DNA from: Bacteroidota bacterium
GTDB taxonomy: Bacteria > Bacteroidota > Bacteroidia > AKYH767-A > 2013-40CM-41-45
Length of the DNA: 64,000 nucleotides
NCBI GenBank assembly: GCA_016720655.1
Contig: JADKKE010000009.1
Coordinates: 99,736 to 163,735 of the forward strand
Direction of reading: 5' to 3'
Under the pieces are notes generated by a model. The model ran no database searches. It was given only the letters and a program-made list of their open reading frames with translations, and was not told where the DNA came from. Shown piece after piece: positions 19,828 through 29,688 of the stretch. Made by a program: the position numbers and the translations under genes. Position 1 is the stretch's first letter. Every line of letters starts with the position of its first letter.

Positions 19828-20889
19828 CTACCGTAGCATTGTAAGTCCCAGTACAAGAGTTGCGTCAGTATAAGTAATTGAGTGTGGACCTACACTAACA
19901 CCAGGGAAAGTGATTGAAGTTCCACTCAATACAGCCGGAGCACAATCCAATGAATAACTAACAGGAGCCGTAGCACCCGTAAGTGTAATTGTCACTGAAC
20001 CCAAACCACCGAAACAAGCAGCATCAGTAGCTGTCATTACTGAAGTAACTGAACAACCTCCGCTAACTGTTGTTGTCTGAGAAGAAGTACGTGTACATCC
20101 AACTACGTTAGAATAAGGAACTGTTGTATAAACAATTGTATGCGTACCTGCACCCGCCGTTGAAGGTTCGAATGAGCTACCCACTACTCCAGGACCACTG
20201 AAAGTACCACCTGCAGGGCTACCCAAAAGGTTTACAGTTCCATCAGATGTTGAGTAGGAAGGAGCGAGTCCGCTGAATGAAGGATTGAACGCAGCAGCAG
20301 TTTGATCCTGCACACTGTAAGTACCACAACCAGATGTTGTGATATTTTGAGCTACTACAGAACAAGAACCAACAACCCATTGCGTAATCGCAGTTGGGAA
20401 TTGACCACCGGTCGTAGCAAAGTTGAAAGACAAGTTAGTAGGTTGACATGCCAAAGGCTGTGAACTCACTGCTTGAATTTCCATGATTTTTACAGGTGTT
20501 GTACCGATCGGGTATTGATACACCGGCTCGTTACAGGATACACCTGTATTTACTGCAATTCGGATAATCTTATTCACGTTATCCCAGGTAAATGCCCCAC
20601 CGCCACCGAAAATCCGGCTTACGTAAGACATTGAAAGTGTACCTGTGTTAAAGGCACCGTTCACTTTAAGTCCGCCCTGGAATGTGCGGAGAGGAATTTC
20701 CGCTCCGGTCGCCTGCATATACACAGAGAATCGGAACGTGTTAGGTCCGGTTACCGCTACATCTGACATGTAACAGTTGAAAGGAAGCCCTCCCACGGGA
20801 CACGTCCCCTGAGAATAACCTAACCGGGCTGTCAGAGCCAACACCAGGGTCAGCACCAACACACGAAGGTTTGTAAGGTTTGTTTTCAT
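19828..20889 (-). CDS. N-terminal fragment of the SprB-repeat adhesin
   Basis: A 353-codon open stretch with the genuine start of the gene at 20889. The signal peptide is clear (MKTNLTNLRVLVLTLVLALT, cut near 'GYSQ'). A beta-rich N-terminal domain follows ('CPVGGLPFNCYMSDVAVTGP', 'TFQGGLKVNGAFNTGTLSM'), then a diverged SprB-like repeat ('TATDAACFGGLGSVTITLTG'). The last nine residues, after 'ITYTDAT', are out of frame; with one A restored near 19862 the reading continues directly into the central repeats. Confidence 0.8.
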   Translation of the reverse strand: MKTNLTNLRVLVLTLVLALTARLGYSQGTCPVGGLPFNCYMSDVAVTGPNTFRFSVYMQATGAEIPLRTFQGGLKVNGAFNTGTLSMSYVSRIFGGGGAFTWDNVNKIIRIAVNTGVSCNEPVYQYPIGTTPVKIMEIQAVSSQPLACQPTNLSFNFATTGGQFPTAITQWVVGSCSVVAQNITTSGCGTYSVQDQTAAAFNPSFSGLAPSYSTSDGTVNLLGSPAGGTFSGPGVVGSSFEPSTAGAGTHTIVYTTVPYSNVVGCTRTSSQTTTVSGGCSVTSVMTATDAACFGGLGSVTITLTGATAPVSYSLDCAPAVLSGTSITFPGVSVGPHSITYTDATLVLGLTMLR

Positions 20890-20960
20890 GTTTGTTAATT
20901 TATAAGTGATTGTTGTTTGGATTTCTATTTAGATTGGATTTGCAAGTTTAGAAGAAAAGA

Positions 20961-20986
20961 TCACGGGGAAAATTAAGTCCCCGTGA
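20961..20986 (-). terminator. Terminator between two giant adhesin genes
   Basis: TCACGGGGA and TCCCCGTGA form a perfect 9-bp stem with an 8-nt loop, followed on the minus strand by TCTTTTCTTC. It lies 15 nt after the stop at 21002 and before the start at 20889, so the adhesins at 21002-32657 and 14052-20889 are probably separate transcripts. Confidence 0.7.
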
Positions 20987-21001
20987 CCTTTAGATTAAGA
21001 A

Positions 21002-24000
21002 TTAAGGATGTGAAGAGATGATAAACAACTGACTGTTGTTTTCTACCAGACCATAATCCGCAGATTCAACGAGTCCGCTTCCGGTGATGTCAGTCACATT
21101 GTAACCGAAGAGGAAGTTTTGAGAATCGTTTTCAATTGCAGAGTAGTCAGAAGACTCAACAAATCCATCTTGTCCAGGTGAACCGAAGTTCGAACAATCA
21201 CCACTCCACATCGCCCATCTTCCTGTTGCAACCAGAACCATTTGGCTTCCATAAGCCATTGTATCCAGTGAACTGAAGTTGTAACTACCGCTTGCTCCCA
21301 TCAACACAGGATTTGAACTCCATGTTTCAAGTGCATTACGGTGAGTAAGGCGGATGTAGTAGCTGTTGCCACTCGCTGAACTGCTGTATGATGCAGTTGC
21401 TGTTCCATTAGTTTTAAGGATTACTGTGTCGCGTTCAACTTCAGTGAACAGAACAGCGTCCATCAAAGAAACAATCATCGTATCACAATCTGTTGGATCC
21501 ACAGTAACTCCCTCATTGAACATTGGGGAATTCATCGGATTCACTGTACCATTTGTTCCTTCATCATAATAACCCTGAATGAAGGCTGTGATATCCACAG
21601 AAGCAGTACAGATAACCTTGATCGTGAATACCGGACTTACACCGATACAACCTGTAGAACCATCAGTAAGCGAAAGCGCTCCTGTTGTGGCTCCTGTTGG
21701 AACTGTCACAGTAATTGTGAAGTCATCAACAATTGCAAAGCTGGTTGCAGGTGTTCCGTTAAAACTGATAGCGCTTACATTGGTAAATCCTGATCCATTC
21801 AATGTAATTACATCTCCGATACAAGCAGAATCTGCAGGTAAGAAGGAAGCAACATCAGGAGTAGGATTAACAGTCACGATCAGGTGATTGGATTCAGAAG
21901 TACAACCCAATGAGTCATAAGTCACGAAGAAGTCATACACTCCAGGAGGAGAGAAGGTATTCGTGATCACGGAAGTCGTCTGGAATGTAGGTGACCATGA
22001 CAATGAACCAGTGGATGGATTAATATCCGAAGTCATTGTGATGTCAGTTCCATTACATACAGTAAGTCCGGTTGAAGCCGTAATTACCGGTGCAGGAGGT
22101 GCAGTTCCTGCATTAATTGTCTGCTCATTATGAGTCAAACAACCGTTCAGGTCAGTCGCAACAACTGAATACGTACCAGGAGAAGAAATAACGATTCCCT
22201 GAGTTGTCTCAGTTGTATTCCACAACCATGAAACGAACTGAGGAGCACCGTCAGCATCAAGTCCACGTGTACCGGTACAGAGAGTCGCACCACCACCGGA
22301 AACTGTAATCAGCGGCTGGATTGTGTCGTAACGAACCACATTTACAGATACCGGAGCAGAAGGACAGAATGCATCACTTGCGATAAGTGTTACCAACTGA
22401 GTTGTGCTTACAGTAATTGTTTGAGTAGTTTCAGAAGTACTCCAGTTGTTCGGGAAGGTATTGTTTGAAGAAGTCAAATCAACACTTCCACCCGGACAGA
22501 ATGACAATGGGCCACTTGGAGTGATCGTAGGTGTCGGAGCCTGAGCATGAATAATCATAGCGATTGTATCCTGAGCAGCACATCCGCTTGCGTTTGTTGC
22601 AATAACAGTATAAATAGTCGATGCAGTCAAACCGGACAATACAGGATCTGTACTTGTATTATCATCCAGGTTAGCATTCGGAAGCCATGTAAACGTAAGG
22701 CCTCCGTTGTTACAACCTGTAGTAGAATACGTGAAGCTGAATGCTACCGGAGAAGCAACGGTCCATGTTGCAGAACTGTAACCTGCAGGAATAGCAGTAA
22801 CTGTTCCGGTTGAATTCTTCAGACCAAGCGTTTTAGTACGCGTAGCAGAAGAAGCCGAAGTTACATGGATTTCAACATGTCCGTTCTCGAAGATCTGAAT
22901 CTGACCAGAATGCGTACCACCACCTGAAAACTCGGGGACACCATTGAAGTCGATAACAAAGATCTGGTTCGGAGTTGTTCCTACTGTACCATAAGAAACC
23001 TGTCCTGTTGCAGGAAGCATATCCGCTGCACAGAAGCTGATTCCGTTGTTTACGCCGCCCGACAGAATAGATCCGCCGTTCGGAGCACCGAAATACACAT
23101 ATCCATTGGAACCAATGTTAATGGTTGTCTGCGCAACTCCATAGAAGTTGAATGCAAACGGCAGCGGAACAGATGTAGCAAGGTCTGCGTCATCAGCTCC
23201 TGTGAGGGAAGTGAATCCGGCAGTCGACTGCAGGTTATACGCTGGTGAACCAATTACATAGTTATTCGGGCTTGGATTTGCACAAGCGTGCAGGTTGGTT
23301 CCAAACGGTGAACATCCTTCAATGGTATCAGCAGTTGCTGTAACATTGATTGGAGTTCCAACATTCACAAGAGCCGTAGCAGTTGACGTACAACCGTTGG
23401 CACCGATAGCGGTTACTGTATAGGTTGTAGCAGCCGACGGAGTTGCATTTACGTTTGCACCAGTTGTTACGTTGAGGCCGGCAGCAGGTGACCATGCAAA
23501 TGTTGCAAGCATATCACCGGAAGTAGCACTCAGGGCAACAGGTGTCGGAGCACAATACAGAGCAGTTGACGGAGTAACTGAAGCACCCGGAGCCGGGTTC
23601 ACGGTAATGGTGACCGGAGTAGCGCTCAGCACTGTAGAACAATTGTCTGTAACTGTAAATGTATAGGTAGTCGTAGTCATCGGGCTGACAGCAAGAACTG
23701 CTGTCGTTCCAACGCTTGACATTCCATCTGACCAGTCGTAAGTATATGGCTCACCACCACCGGTTGCAACACCGGTAAGGGTTGTAGATATACCTGCACA
23801 AACAGTTGTTGAACTTGCAGAAGCCGAAACGACCAGTGGGTTTACATTTACACTTACTGTAGCAGTAGAAGTACATCCGTAGATGTCAGATGCTGTTACC
23901 GTGTAAATAGTTGTTGCACCGACTGTTGCTTGTGGATTCTGGATAGTAGAATTATTCAATCCACCTGCAGGTGACCATGCATACGTGAAGGTTCCGGAAA

Positions 24001-27000
24001 TCGGAACACCGATCGTAACAACATAATCTTCTGTAGAACCTGAACCCATATTAACGAGGCAAGCAGTTGTTGCATCATTTTGGTTACCATTCAGACGTGA
24101 ACGAACACGCATTCCGGTTTGACCAATGGATGCACCGCTCGGAACGTTGATCATAACAGATCCGGTAGAAGCAGATGTATACGGCTGTACCCATTCGCTT
24201 GCGTCATAAACGCCATCACGGTTGAAGTCGATGAATACAGATACAATTGCTGTTCCTGAACAAGTTACCGTTACCGGGTAGCTGGAACCAGGTGTCAGCG
24301 TCGTTGTTTCTGCTCCGACCGGCGCATTGAAATGATAATAAGGAGATACACAAGCTGGCGGGTTGCTGTTCAGGGTATTGATCATCACGTTGGTTACGCA
24401 TGAACTTCCCTGGTTAGTAACTGCACAATACGTCGGAGCTGTTGGCGGTGGGTAAGTAGCCACTGCATTCAACTGGCTCGTTCCATTCACACAGATATTG
24501 GCAGGAGTTGCCGTTGCTGTGGTTGTGGAAGGTGGAGCAAGTACAACAGTTACCGTTGCAGTTCCTGTACAACCGGAACCATTCGTTCCTGTAACAGTGT
24601 ATGTTGTTGTAGTTGTAGGAGTAACAACAAGGGGATTTCCGCTTGCAGGTACCTGGTAGTTGATCACAAGAGTGGCTACGCCTGTTCCGGTTGGGAACGT
24701 GGTTTCATCAGATCCTGTGTTGTCATCCGCTACGTCCCAATAGAGCAGGTTCACTGTTCCACCGGCCAAGGTTACACCACCTGTATAGGTTTGTGTGTAA
24801 TTAAACAAACCTGCTCCTGCAGGAGCTCCGATTCCACCGGTTGCAGCTGCTGTGATAGCGCCACTGAAACCAAGTTGAACATCAGAACCATAAGAAGCGC
24901 CAAGGGCGTTCAGGTTGTTATAAGTAAGTGTATAATCCTGTACAATCGCACCGGCAGGCAAAGCTGCCATGGTAGCACTGGCTACTACGTTACCCGGAGC
25001 AAAATTCACTTCAACAGGCTGTGAAGCCACGTCGAAGGAAATTGTCTGCGTATAAATTGTCGGATCCAGGATACCTGTCCAGCTGTAACTTGTTCCGCCT
25101 GATGCAGTCAGTGTAACCGGACCAGAAGAGCAGAGACCTGCTGCACTGGAAGTAAGACTGATCGTAGCACCCGGGAGTACAGTTACCGTAACTGTTGCGG
25201 TTGTAGAATTGCTGCAAGCATCTGTAACGGTTACTGTGTACGTTGCAGTAGCAGATGGATTTACATCCAAAGGATTCGTTGCTCCGATAGAACCGGAACC
25301 ATCGTTCCAGTCATATGTGTACGGCTCACCACCACCCAGCACATTCGCTGTGAGCGTGGAAAGATTACCGCCACAAACCGTCGTAGCAGAAGCAGATGCT
25401 GTTGCAGAAAGCGGAGCAACATTCACCGTAACGGTAGTCGATGTGGTACAACCCGTAGAGTTGGTCATCGTTACAGTATAGGTAGTTGTTCCAAGGATAT
25501 TCGTAGCAATCGGGTTAGCAATCGCCGGGTTATCCAGGTCACCGCCTGGTGTCCAGCTATAACTTGCAATTGATGCTGAGAAGCACTGCGTGAAGGCAGC
25601 AGCAATCGGAGTAGAAACGATCCATGAGGCATTGTTTCCTCCAACGATTGAAGTTGCATCCGTACCTGTGGAGTTTTCAACACCAAAGGTCTTGAGGTTG
25701 GTTGCAGTCACAGAAGTTATGTGAATCTCAATACGGTTCGAACCTTCGAACAATTGGATCTGTCCGGAAACAGTACCGGAACCATTCAGTGCAGAAACTG
25801 CATTGAAATCGACCACAAAGATCTGGTTCGGTGTAGTTCCGATTGTTCCATAGGTGATTTGTCCTGCAGCTGCTGTAAGGTCGCACATGAATGGAGAGAT
25901 TACATTGTTTGGAGCAGTTACATCCGGAATCGTCTGAGCAGTGTATGCGGTTGAAGTAGCGCCTCCCAGGACAACATAACCATTGGTTACAATGTCAATC
26001 TGGTTGGTTGATACTCCATAGAAATTGAAAGAGAACGGCATGGTCACCAACACCTGGCCATCATCACCGGTAGGTCCGGCAAGGAAGCCTGTAGTCGGCT
26101 GAAGTCCGTAAGTTGTTGTATTTACGCTATAATAATTGGAACACGCAGGCAAGGTACCGGTTGCATTCAACTGAGTAACACCAGGAGCGCAAACATTCGA
26201 AGGAGTAGCAGTAGCTGTTGCTCCGGTAAAGTTCACACCAACGGTTACCGTTGTTGTTGCAGTAGAAGTACAACCTGTAGTTGTATTTGTTCCTGTTACT
26301 GTATAGACCGTAGTCGCTGACGGAGTAGCTGTTACCGAGGCAGTGGTCGTAGCGTTCAATCCTGCAGCCGGTGACCATACATAGGTATCAGCGCCACTTG
26401 CAGTAAGTGTGCTGGAAGTAATCGGAGCACAAAGGCTTGGATCACTATTCGTCACAGATACGGTTGGAGGAGCGACAGTAGTAACAGAAACTGTTGCTGT
26501 TGTCGTATTCATACAATTGTCGGTTACAGTAACTGTATACACGGTAGTTCCCAATCCCGGTACAATCACCAGCGGATCAGTTGAACCGATTGAACCTGAA
26601 CCATCATTCCAGTCATATGAATATGGAGCACCACCACCGGAAGCATTTGCGTTCAATGTGGTAGAAGAACCTACACAACCTGTAGCCGGACTTGCAGTCG
26701 GAGTTGTTACGAGAGCATCACCTGCTGAAAGAGTTACTGTTGCAGTTGCAGTACATCCGGTTGCAGAAGAAGCAGTAACAGTATAGGTAGTAGTAGCCGT
26801 TACACCAAGTGCATTCGGACTTTGAGTAGCCGGGTTATCAAGGAATGAACCGGGAGTCCAGGCAAAGGTAAGTGGTGAAGCTCCGCCTGTGATAGTTACA
26901 TCATAGTCTTCCGCTTCACCAAATGATACGCTTCCGCAAGGACCGGCACCTGTAGAAGGATCAGCACTATAAGTACAACGAACACGCATCCGGGTCACAC

Positions 27001-28015
27001 CATTGTATGCTGTTAACGGAATGAGTGCAGAAGAAGTATAGGTAGCCGGGTTCGTACCAAGATATCCGTTGAGCAACAATTCACCCGCATCAAATGTACC
27101 ACTATGGTCGAAATCGATCCATACTGCGGCACCTTCCACGTCACCGCCGGTACTTATCGAAAGCGGATAGGAAGTTCCGGCAACCAATGAAGTTGTGGGA
27201 GTACTTGCGAAGTACGAATATCCGGTACTCGTGATTGCGTCACAGGTAGAAGTACGGTTGATGCTGCCCAAAGAAACGTTGGTGATGATATCCGGGAAAG
27301 TACAACCAGTGGAATACCCCGGTGTACAATACGAAGTCGGAGCAGGCAAACCGCCACTTGCAGTAAGTACCGCGTCACCGCCAAAACAAACTGCTGTCGG
27401 AGCAGCAGAAGCTGTTAGGCCCACAACCGAAATACCCGGGGTTACCGTAGTGGTTGCTGAACTGGTACAACCGTTGGCAGTTGATGTTCCGATTACTGTA
27501 TACGTAGTAGCACCTGTCGGAGAAGCATTCACAGGAGTACCTGTGGTTGCGTTCAATCCAGCTGCAGGAGACCATGCATAAGTATCCGCTCCTGAAACTC
27601 CTAATACACTGGCTGTAACCGGTGCACAAAGACTTGGTGCAGAATTGGTCACAACAAGCACCGGAGAAGGATTCACAGTTACAGTAACCGTGGACGAAGT
27701 AGAATTCGCACAGTTGTCTGTAACGGTAACAGTATAAGTTCCGGTCGCGGAAGGAGAAATAGCAACTGTATTGGTTGTTGCGATTTCGCTCATTCCATCG
27801 GTCCAGCTATAGGTATAAGGAGTAGCACCACCTGTTACTGTTGCGGACAAATTTGAAGATTGACCAGAACAAATGGTAAGCGGGCTGGCACCGGCTGTAA
27901 CATTCACAGCAGAACCAATACTAAATACAGCCACTGTCCGTGGACTTCCGCAATTTGCACCGGTACACTCTGCGTACAGGTTGAAATCACCCGAAGTCAG
28001 GGTATTCCGGAACAA
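21002..28015 (-). CDS. Main C-terminal part of the giant Ig/GEVED protein
   Basis: 2,337 codons. It contains about a dozen Ig-like repeats of ~85-90 residues ('YTVTVTDNC', 'GSIGSTDPLVIVPGLGTT'). Two GEVED domains are recognised by 'AAVWIDFDHSGTFDAGELL' with 'FGEAEDYDVTI', and by 'VSVFIDFNRDGVYDASEW' with 'GSTEDYVVTI'. Two nidogen-like modules are present ('FSFNFYGVSTNQIDIVTNGY' and 'FAFNFYGVAQTTINIGSNGY'). At the end is a dockerin-like doublet (SPGQDGFVESSD, DITGSGLVESAD) and 'LFIISSHP'. There is no T9SS type A tail. The apparent start is internal: there is no signal peptide, and the reading continues upstream after a one-base excess near 28008. Confidence 0.8.
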   Translation of the reverse strand: MFRNTLTSGDFNLYAECTGANCGSPRTVAVFSIGSAVNVTAGASPLTICSGQSSNLSATVTGGATPYTYSWTDGMSEIATTNTVAISPSATGTYTVTVTDNCANSTSSTVTVTVNPSPVLVVTNSAPSLCAPVTASVLGVSGADTYAWSPAAGLNATTGTPVNASPTGATTYTVIGTSTANGCTSSATTTVTPGISVVGLTASAAPTAVCFGGDAVLTASGGLPAPTSYCTPGYSTGCTFPDIITNVSLGSINRTSTCDAITSTGYSYFASTPTTSLVAGTSYPLSISTGGDVEGAAVWIDFDHSGTFDAGELLLNGYLGTNPATYTSSALIPLTAYNGVTRMRVRCTYSADPSTGAGPCGSVSFGEAEDYDVTITGGASPLTFAWTPGSFLDNPATQSPNALGVTATTTYTVTASSATGCTATATVTLSAGDALVTTPTASPATGCVGSSTTLNANASGGGAPYSYDWNDGSGSIGSTDPLVIVPGLGTTVYTVTVTDNCMNTTTATVSVTTVAPPTVSVTNSDPSLCAPITSSTLTASGADTYVWSPAAGLNATTTASVTATPSATTVYTVTGTNTTTGCTSTATTTVTVGVNFTGATATATPSNVCAPGVTQLNATGTLPACSNYYSVNTTTYGLQPTTGFLAGPTGDDGQVLVTMPFSFNFYGVSTNQIDIVTNGYVVLGGATSTAYTAQTIPDVTAPNNVISPFMCDLTAAAGQITYGTIGTTPNQIFVVDFNAVSALNGSGTVSGQIQLFEGSNRIEIHITSVTATNLKTFGVENSTGTDATSIVGGNNASWIVSTPIAAAFTQCFSASIASYSWTPGGDLDNPAIANPIATNILGTTTYTVTMTNSTGCTTSTTVTVNVAPLSATASASATTVCGGNLSTLTANVLGGGEPYTYDWNDGSGSIGATNPLDVNPSATATYTVTVTDACSNSTTATVTVTVLPGATISLTSSAAGLCSSGPVTLTASGGTSYSWTGILDPTIYTQTISFDVASQPVEVNFAPGNVVASATMAALPAGAIVQDYTLTYNNLNALGASYGSDVQLGFSGAITAAATGGIGAPAGAGLFNYTQTYTGGVTLAGGTVNLLYWDVADDNTGSDETTFPTGTGVATLVINYQVPASGNPLVVTPTTTTTYTVTGTNGSGCTGTATVTVVLAPPSTTTATATPANICVNGTSQLNAVATYPPPTAPTYCAVTNQGSSCVTNVMINTLNSNPPACVSPYYHFNAPVGAETTTLTPGSSYPVTVTCSGTAIVSVFIDFNRDGVYDASEWVQPYTSASTGSVMINVPSGASIGQTGMRVRSRLNGNQNDATTACLVNMGSGSTEDYVVTIGVPISGTFTYAWSPAGGLNNSTIQNPQATVGATTIYTVTASDIYGCTSTATVSVNVNPLVVSASASSTTVCAGISTTLTGVATGGGEPYTYDWSDGMSSVGTTAVLAVSPMTTTTYTFTVTDNCSTVLSATPVTITVNPAPGASVTPSTALYCAPTPVALSATSGDMLATFAWSPAAGLNVTTGANVNATPSAATTYTVTAIGANGCTSTATALVNVGTPINVTATADTIEGCSPFGTNLHACANPSPNNYVIGSPAYNLQSTAGFTSLTGADDADLATSVPLPFAFNFYGVAQTTINIGSNGYVYFGAPNGGSILSGGVNNGISFCAADMLPATGQVSYGTVGTTPNQIFVIDFNGVPEFSGGGTHSGQIQIFENGHVEIHVTSASSATRTKTLGLKNSTGTVTAIPAGYSSATWTVASPVAFSFTYSTTGCNNGGLTFTWLPNANLDDNTSTDPVLSGLTASTIYTVIATNASGCAAQDTIAMIIHAQAPTPTITPSGPLSFCPGGSVDLTSSNNTFPNNWSTSETTQTITVSTTQLVTLIASDAFCPSAPVSVNVVRYDTIQPLITVSGGGATLCTGTRGLDADGAPQFVSWLWNTTETTQGIVISSPGTYSVVATDLNGCLTHNEQTINAGTAPPAPVITASTGLTVCNGTDITMTSDINPSTGSLSWSPTFQTTSVITNTFSPPGVYDFFVTYDSLGCTSESNHLIVTVNPTPDVASFLPADSACIGDVITLNGSGFTNVSAISFNGTPATSFAIVDDFTITVTVPTGATTGALSLTDGSTGCIGVSPVFTIKVICTASVDITAFIQGYYDEGTNGTVNPMNSPMFNEGVTVDPTDCDTMIVSLMDAVLFTEVERDTVILKTNGTATASYSSSASGNSYYIRLTHRNALETWSSNPVLMGASGSYNFSSLDTMAYGSQMVLVATGRWAMWSGDCSNFGSPGQDGFVESSDYSAIENDSQNFLFGYNVTDITGSGLVESADYGLVENNSQLFIISSHP

Positions 28016-28529
28016 CCGTTGTTCCTACCGGATCAAACGGAGAGCCGGTTCCTACCATGGTACCACCGCTGGCAGCATCCCACCAGGTAATAGTGGATGG
28101 AGGAACGGTATAGGTTACTGTGATCGTACCGGTTGCAGGGAATGTTGCATCCTGTGCAAGCGTATTATCGTTATAGCTTTCATTGTAATTCAACGTAACC
28201 GCACCACCTGCAGGATTCAATTTGGAAGCAAGTCCTGCAGAATCGGCAGCAAGGGTTATATAGTTAGCCGGGTTCGGACTAGACGTTGTTGTAATACCCT
28301 GGTAGCAGGCAACAGCTCCTGTTGAACCTGCACCGGTCAACCCGAGTCGGATTTCAGAACCGTAAGTACCACCATTGAGGACAATTCCATTCGCCGTGAT
28401 ATTCGCTCCGATGTAAGCTCCACCTGTCGGCAATGCCGGAAGTGTGAAGGTACCGAGAGCAACACCCGGACAAACCGTTGTTTCGTCATTGGCCTGGTTG
28501 GTGAAGGTGATTGTATAGGTTGCACTCAA
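27987..28529 (-). CDS. Internal fragment of the giant protein (27987-28529)
   Basis: 180 codons. The text 'ATYTITFTNQANDETTVCPG' through 'TGTITVTYTVPP' is a beta-rich domain; a related stretch recurs in the next fragment ('MAALPAGAIVQDYTLTYNNL'). The non-ATG start is internal. The frame fails at 28008, where 'VGTTVVP' should continue as 'NTLTSGDFNLY'. It overlaps the main fragment by 29 nt, as expected of a frameshift. Confidence 0.6.
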   Translation of the reverse strand: MSATYTITFTNQANDETTVCPGVALGTFTLPALPTGGAYIGANITANGIVLNGGTYGSEIRLGLTGAGSTGAVACYQGITTTSSPNPANYITLAADSAGLASKLNPAGGAVTLNYNESYNDNTLAQDATFPATGTITVTYTVPPSTITWWDAASGGTMVGTGSPFDPVGTTVVPEYPDFG

Positions 28530-29593
28530 TACACCGCTGGTGCAATTGGCTGTGGACCTTCACCCATTGGAACGCTGTTGCCGTTACAAACACCGTAGGG
28601 TGCAGTGGTCGGAGCGGTTGGGATAAATCCTACAGTCACTGTAACCGGGAAAGTAACCGTACAGGTTCCATTGGTTGCAGTAGCAGTATAGATTGTTGTA
28701 GCTGAAGGCGTAGCAACAACGACGTTACCGGTAGTGGCATTCAGGCCTGCTCCCGGTGACCAGGATACGGGATCCGTATTTCCTGATACCGTTGCCGTCA
28801 AAGTCACCGGTGTTCCGCAATAAGATGCAGAAGAAGGTGCAACTGACAAACTTGGTACCGGATTTACATTCACCGTAACCGTGGAAGTAATTGTCGTATT
28901 GCAGGCATCCGTTATCGATACGGTGAACGTTGTTGTGCCTGAAGGTGTAACAACAAGCGGAGAAGTAGATCCGATCGATGTCATGCCATCACTCCAGTCA
29001 TAAGTATAAGGTGCACCGCCACCGGAAGCACCTGCATCCAGCGATGTTGTTTCACCGTTACAGATCGTCGATGGAGTTGCTGTCGCTGCAGAAACCAAAG
29101 CTGCCCCGGCAGTTACTGAGGCTGTAGCCGTCAGTGAACATCCGTTCGTTGCTGTTGCAGTAACTGTATACGTATTTGAAGATGTCACTGCTGAAGCCAA
29201 CGGATTCGCAAGTGAAGGATCGTTCAGGAAAGTTGCAGGGCTCCAGGAATAACTGGAAACAGCAATCACATCCGGAGAGAAACGATAAGCATCCGGCGCG
29301 CCAACGGAATACGTTGTTGCGTTGCGGCCGCTGACCGTATATGCAACAGTTCCTGCTGCATTCTGGATTCCTTCAACACCGCCAGTCGTATTTGTACTGC
29401 GGTTAACAACGGTCGTATGAATTTCGACGTTATTTGAACCTTCGTACAAAATTGCCTGTGCGGTCATCTGGGATCCGACAAGACCTGAGTAAAACTGATC
29501 GTCGGTAAATTGAACGACGAGTTTCCGGTTTGGAGCACTTCCGTCTATCCAATATTTGATGGCACTTGTCGGTCCTGCAGTACGCATATCCAT
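28526..29593 (-). CDS. Internal fragment of the giant protein (28526-29593)
   Basis: 355 codons. It begins inside a nidogen-like module ('SAIKYWIDGSAPNRKLVVQF', 'ILYEGSNNVEIHTTVVN', 'GGVEGIQNAAGTVAY') and continues with Ig-like repeats. Upstream in the same frame lies 'GVGANGVIYLGTANSFASYG' (29593-29712), which belongs to the same module. It ends at a frame break near 28532 after 'GPQPIAPAV'. Confidence 0.65.
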   Translation of the reverse strand: MDMRTAGPTSAIKYWIDGSAPNRKLVVQFTDDQFYSGLVGSQMTAQAILYEGSNNVEIHTTVVNRSTNTTGGVEGIQNAAGTVAYTVSGRNATTYSVGAPDAYRFSPDVIAVSSYSWSPATFLNDPSLANPLASAVTSSNTYTVTATATNGCSLTATASVTAGAALVSAATATPSTICNGETTSLDAGASGGGAPYTYDWSDGMTSIGSTSPLVVTPSGTTTFTVSITDACNTTITSTVTVNVNPVPSLSVAPSSASYCGTPVTLTATVSGNTDPVSWSPGAGLNATTGNVVVATPSATTIYTATATNGTCTVTFPVTVTVGFIPTAPTTAPYGVCNGNSVPMGEGPQPIAPAVY

Positions 29594-29688
29594 GTCACAG
29601 AAATTGACTGCAATACCCGGATGCGCAGCACTGGTATAGGGCCATGCAGTTCCATAACTCGCAAATGAATTGGCAGTACCAAGGTAAA

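Larger units (their letters stand above)
14052..20889 (-). pseudogene. Giant SprB-repeat adhesin with T9SS tail, one gene interrupted by four frameshifts
   Basis: Four same-strand open stretches join into one protein of about 2,281 residues once small indels are repaired: a missing A near 19862 (restores 'DANSCTGTYNATVG'), a missing CT near 16404 (restores 'GSDGSASVSASGGT') and a shift near 15306 (restores 'YSVSPIANATNYVW'). A triple loss at 18670-18686 keeps the frame but garbles one repeat. With these repairs the length is divisible by three. Order: signal peptide, N-terminal beta domain, about 21 SprB-like repeats of 69 residues, about seven Ig/PKD-like repeats, T9SS type A tail. SprB of Flavobacterium johnsoniae is a mobile gliding adhesin; similarity here is in the repeats, so a role in adhesion or gliding is inference. 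Because repair restores exact repeat consensus, sequencing error is more likely than decay. Confidence 0.8.
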
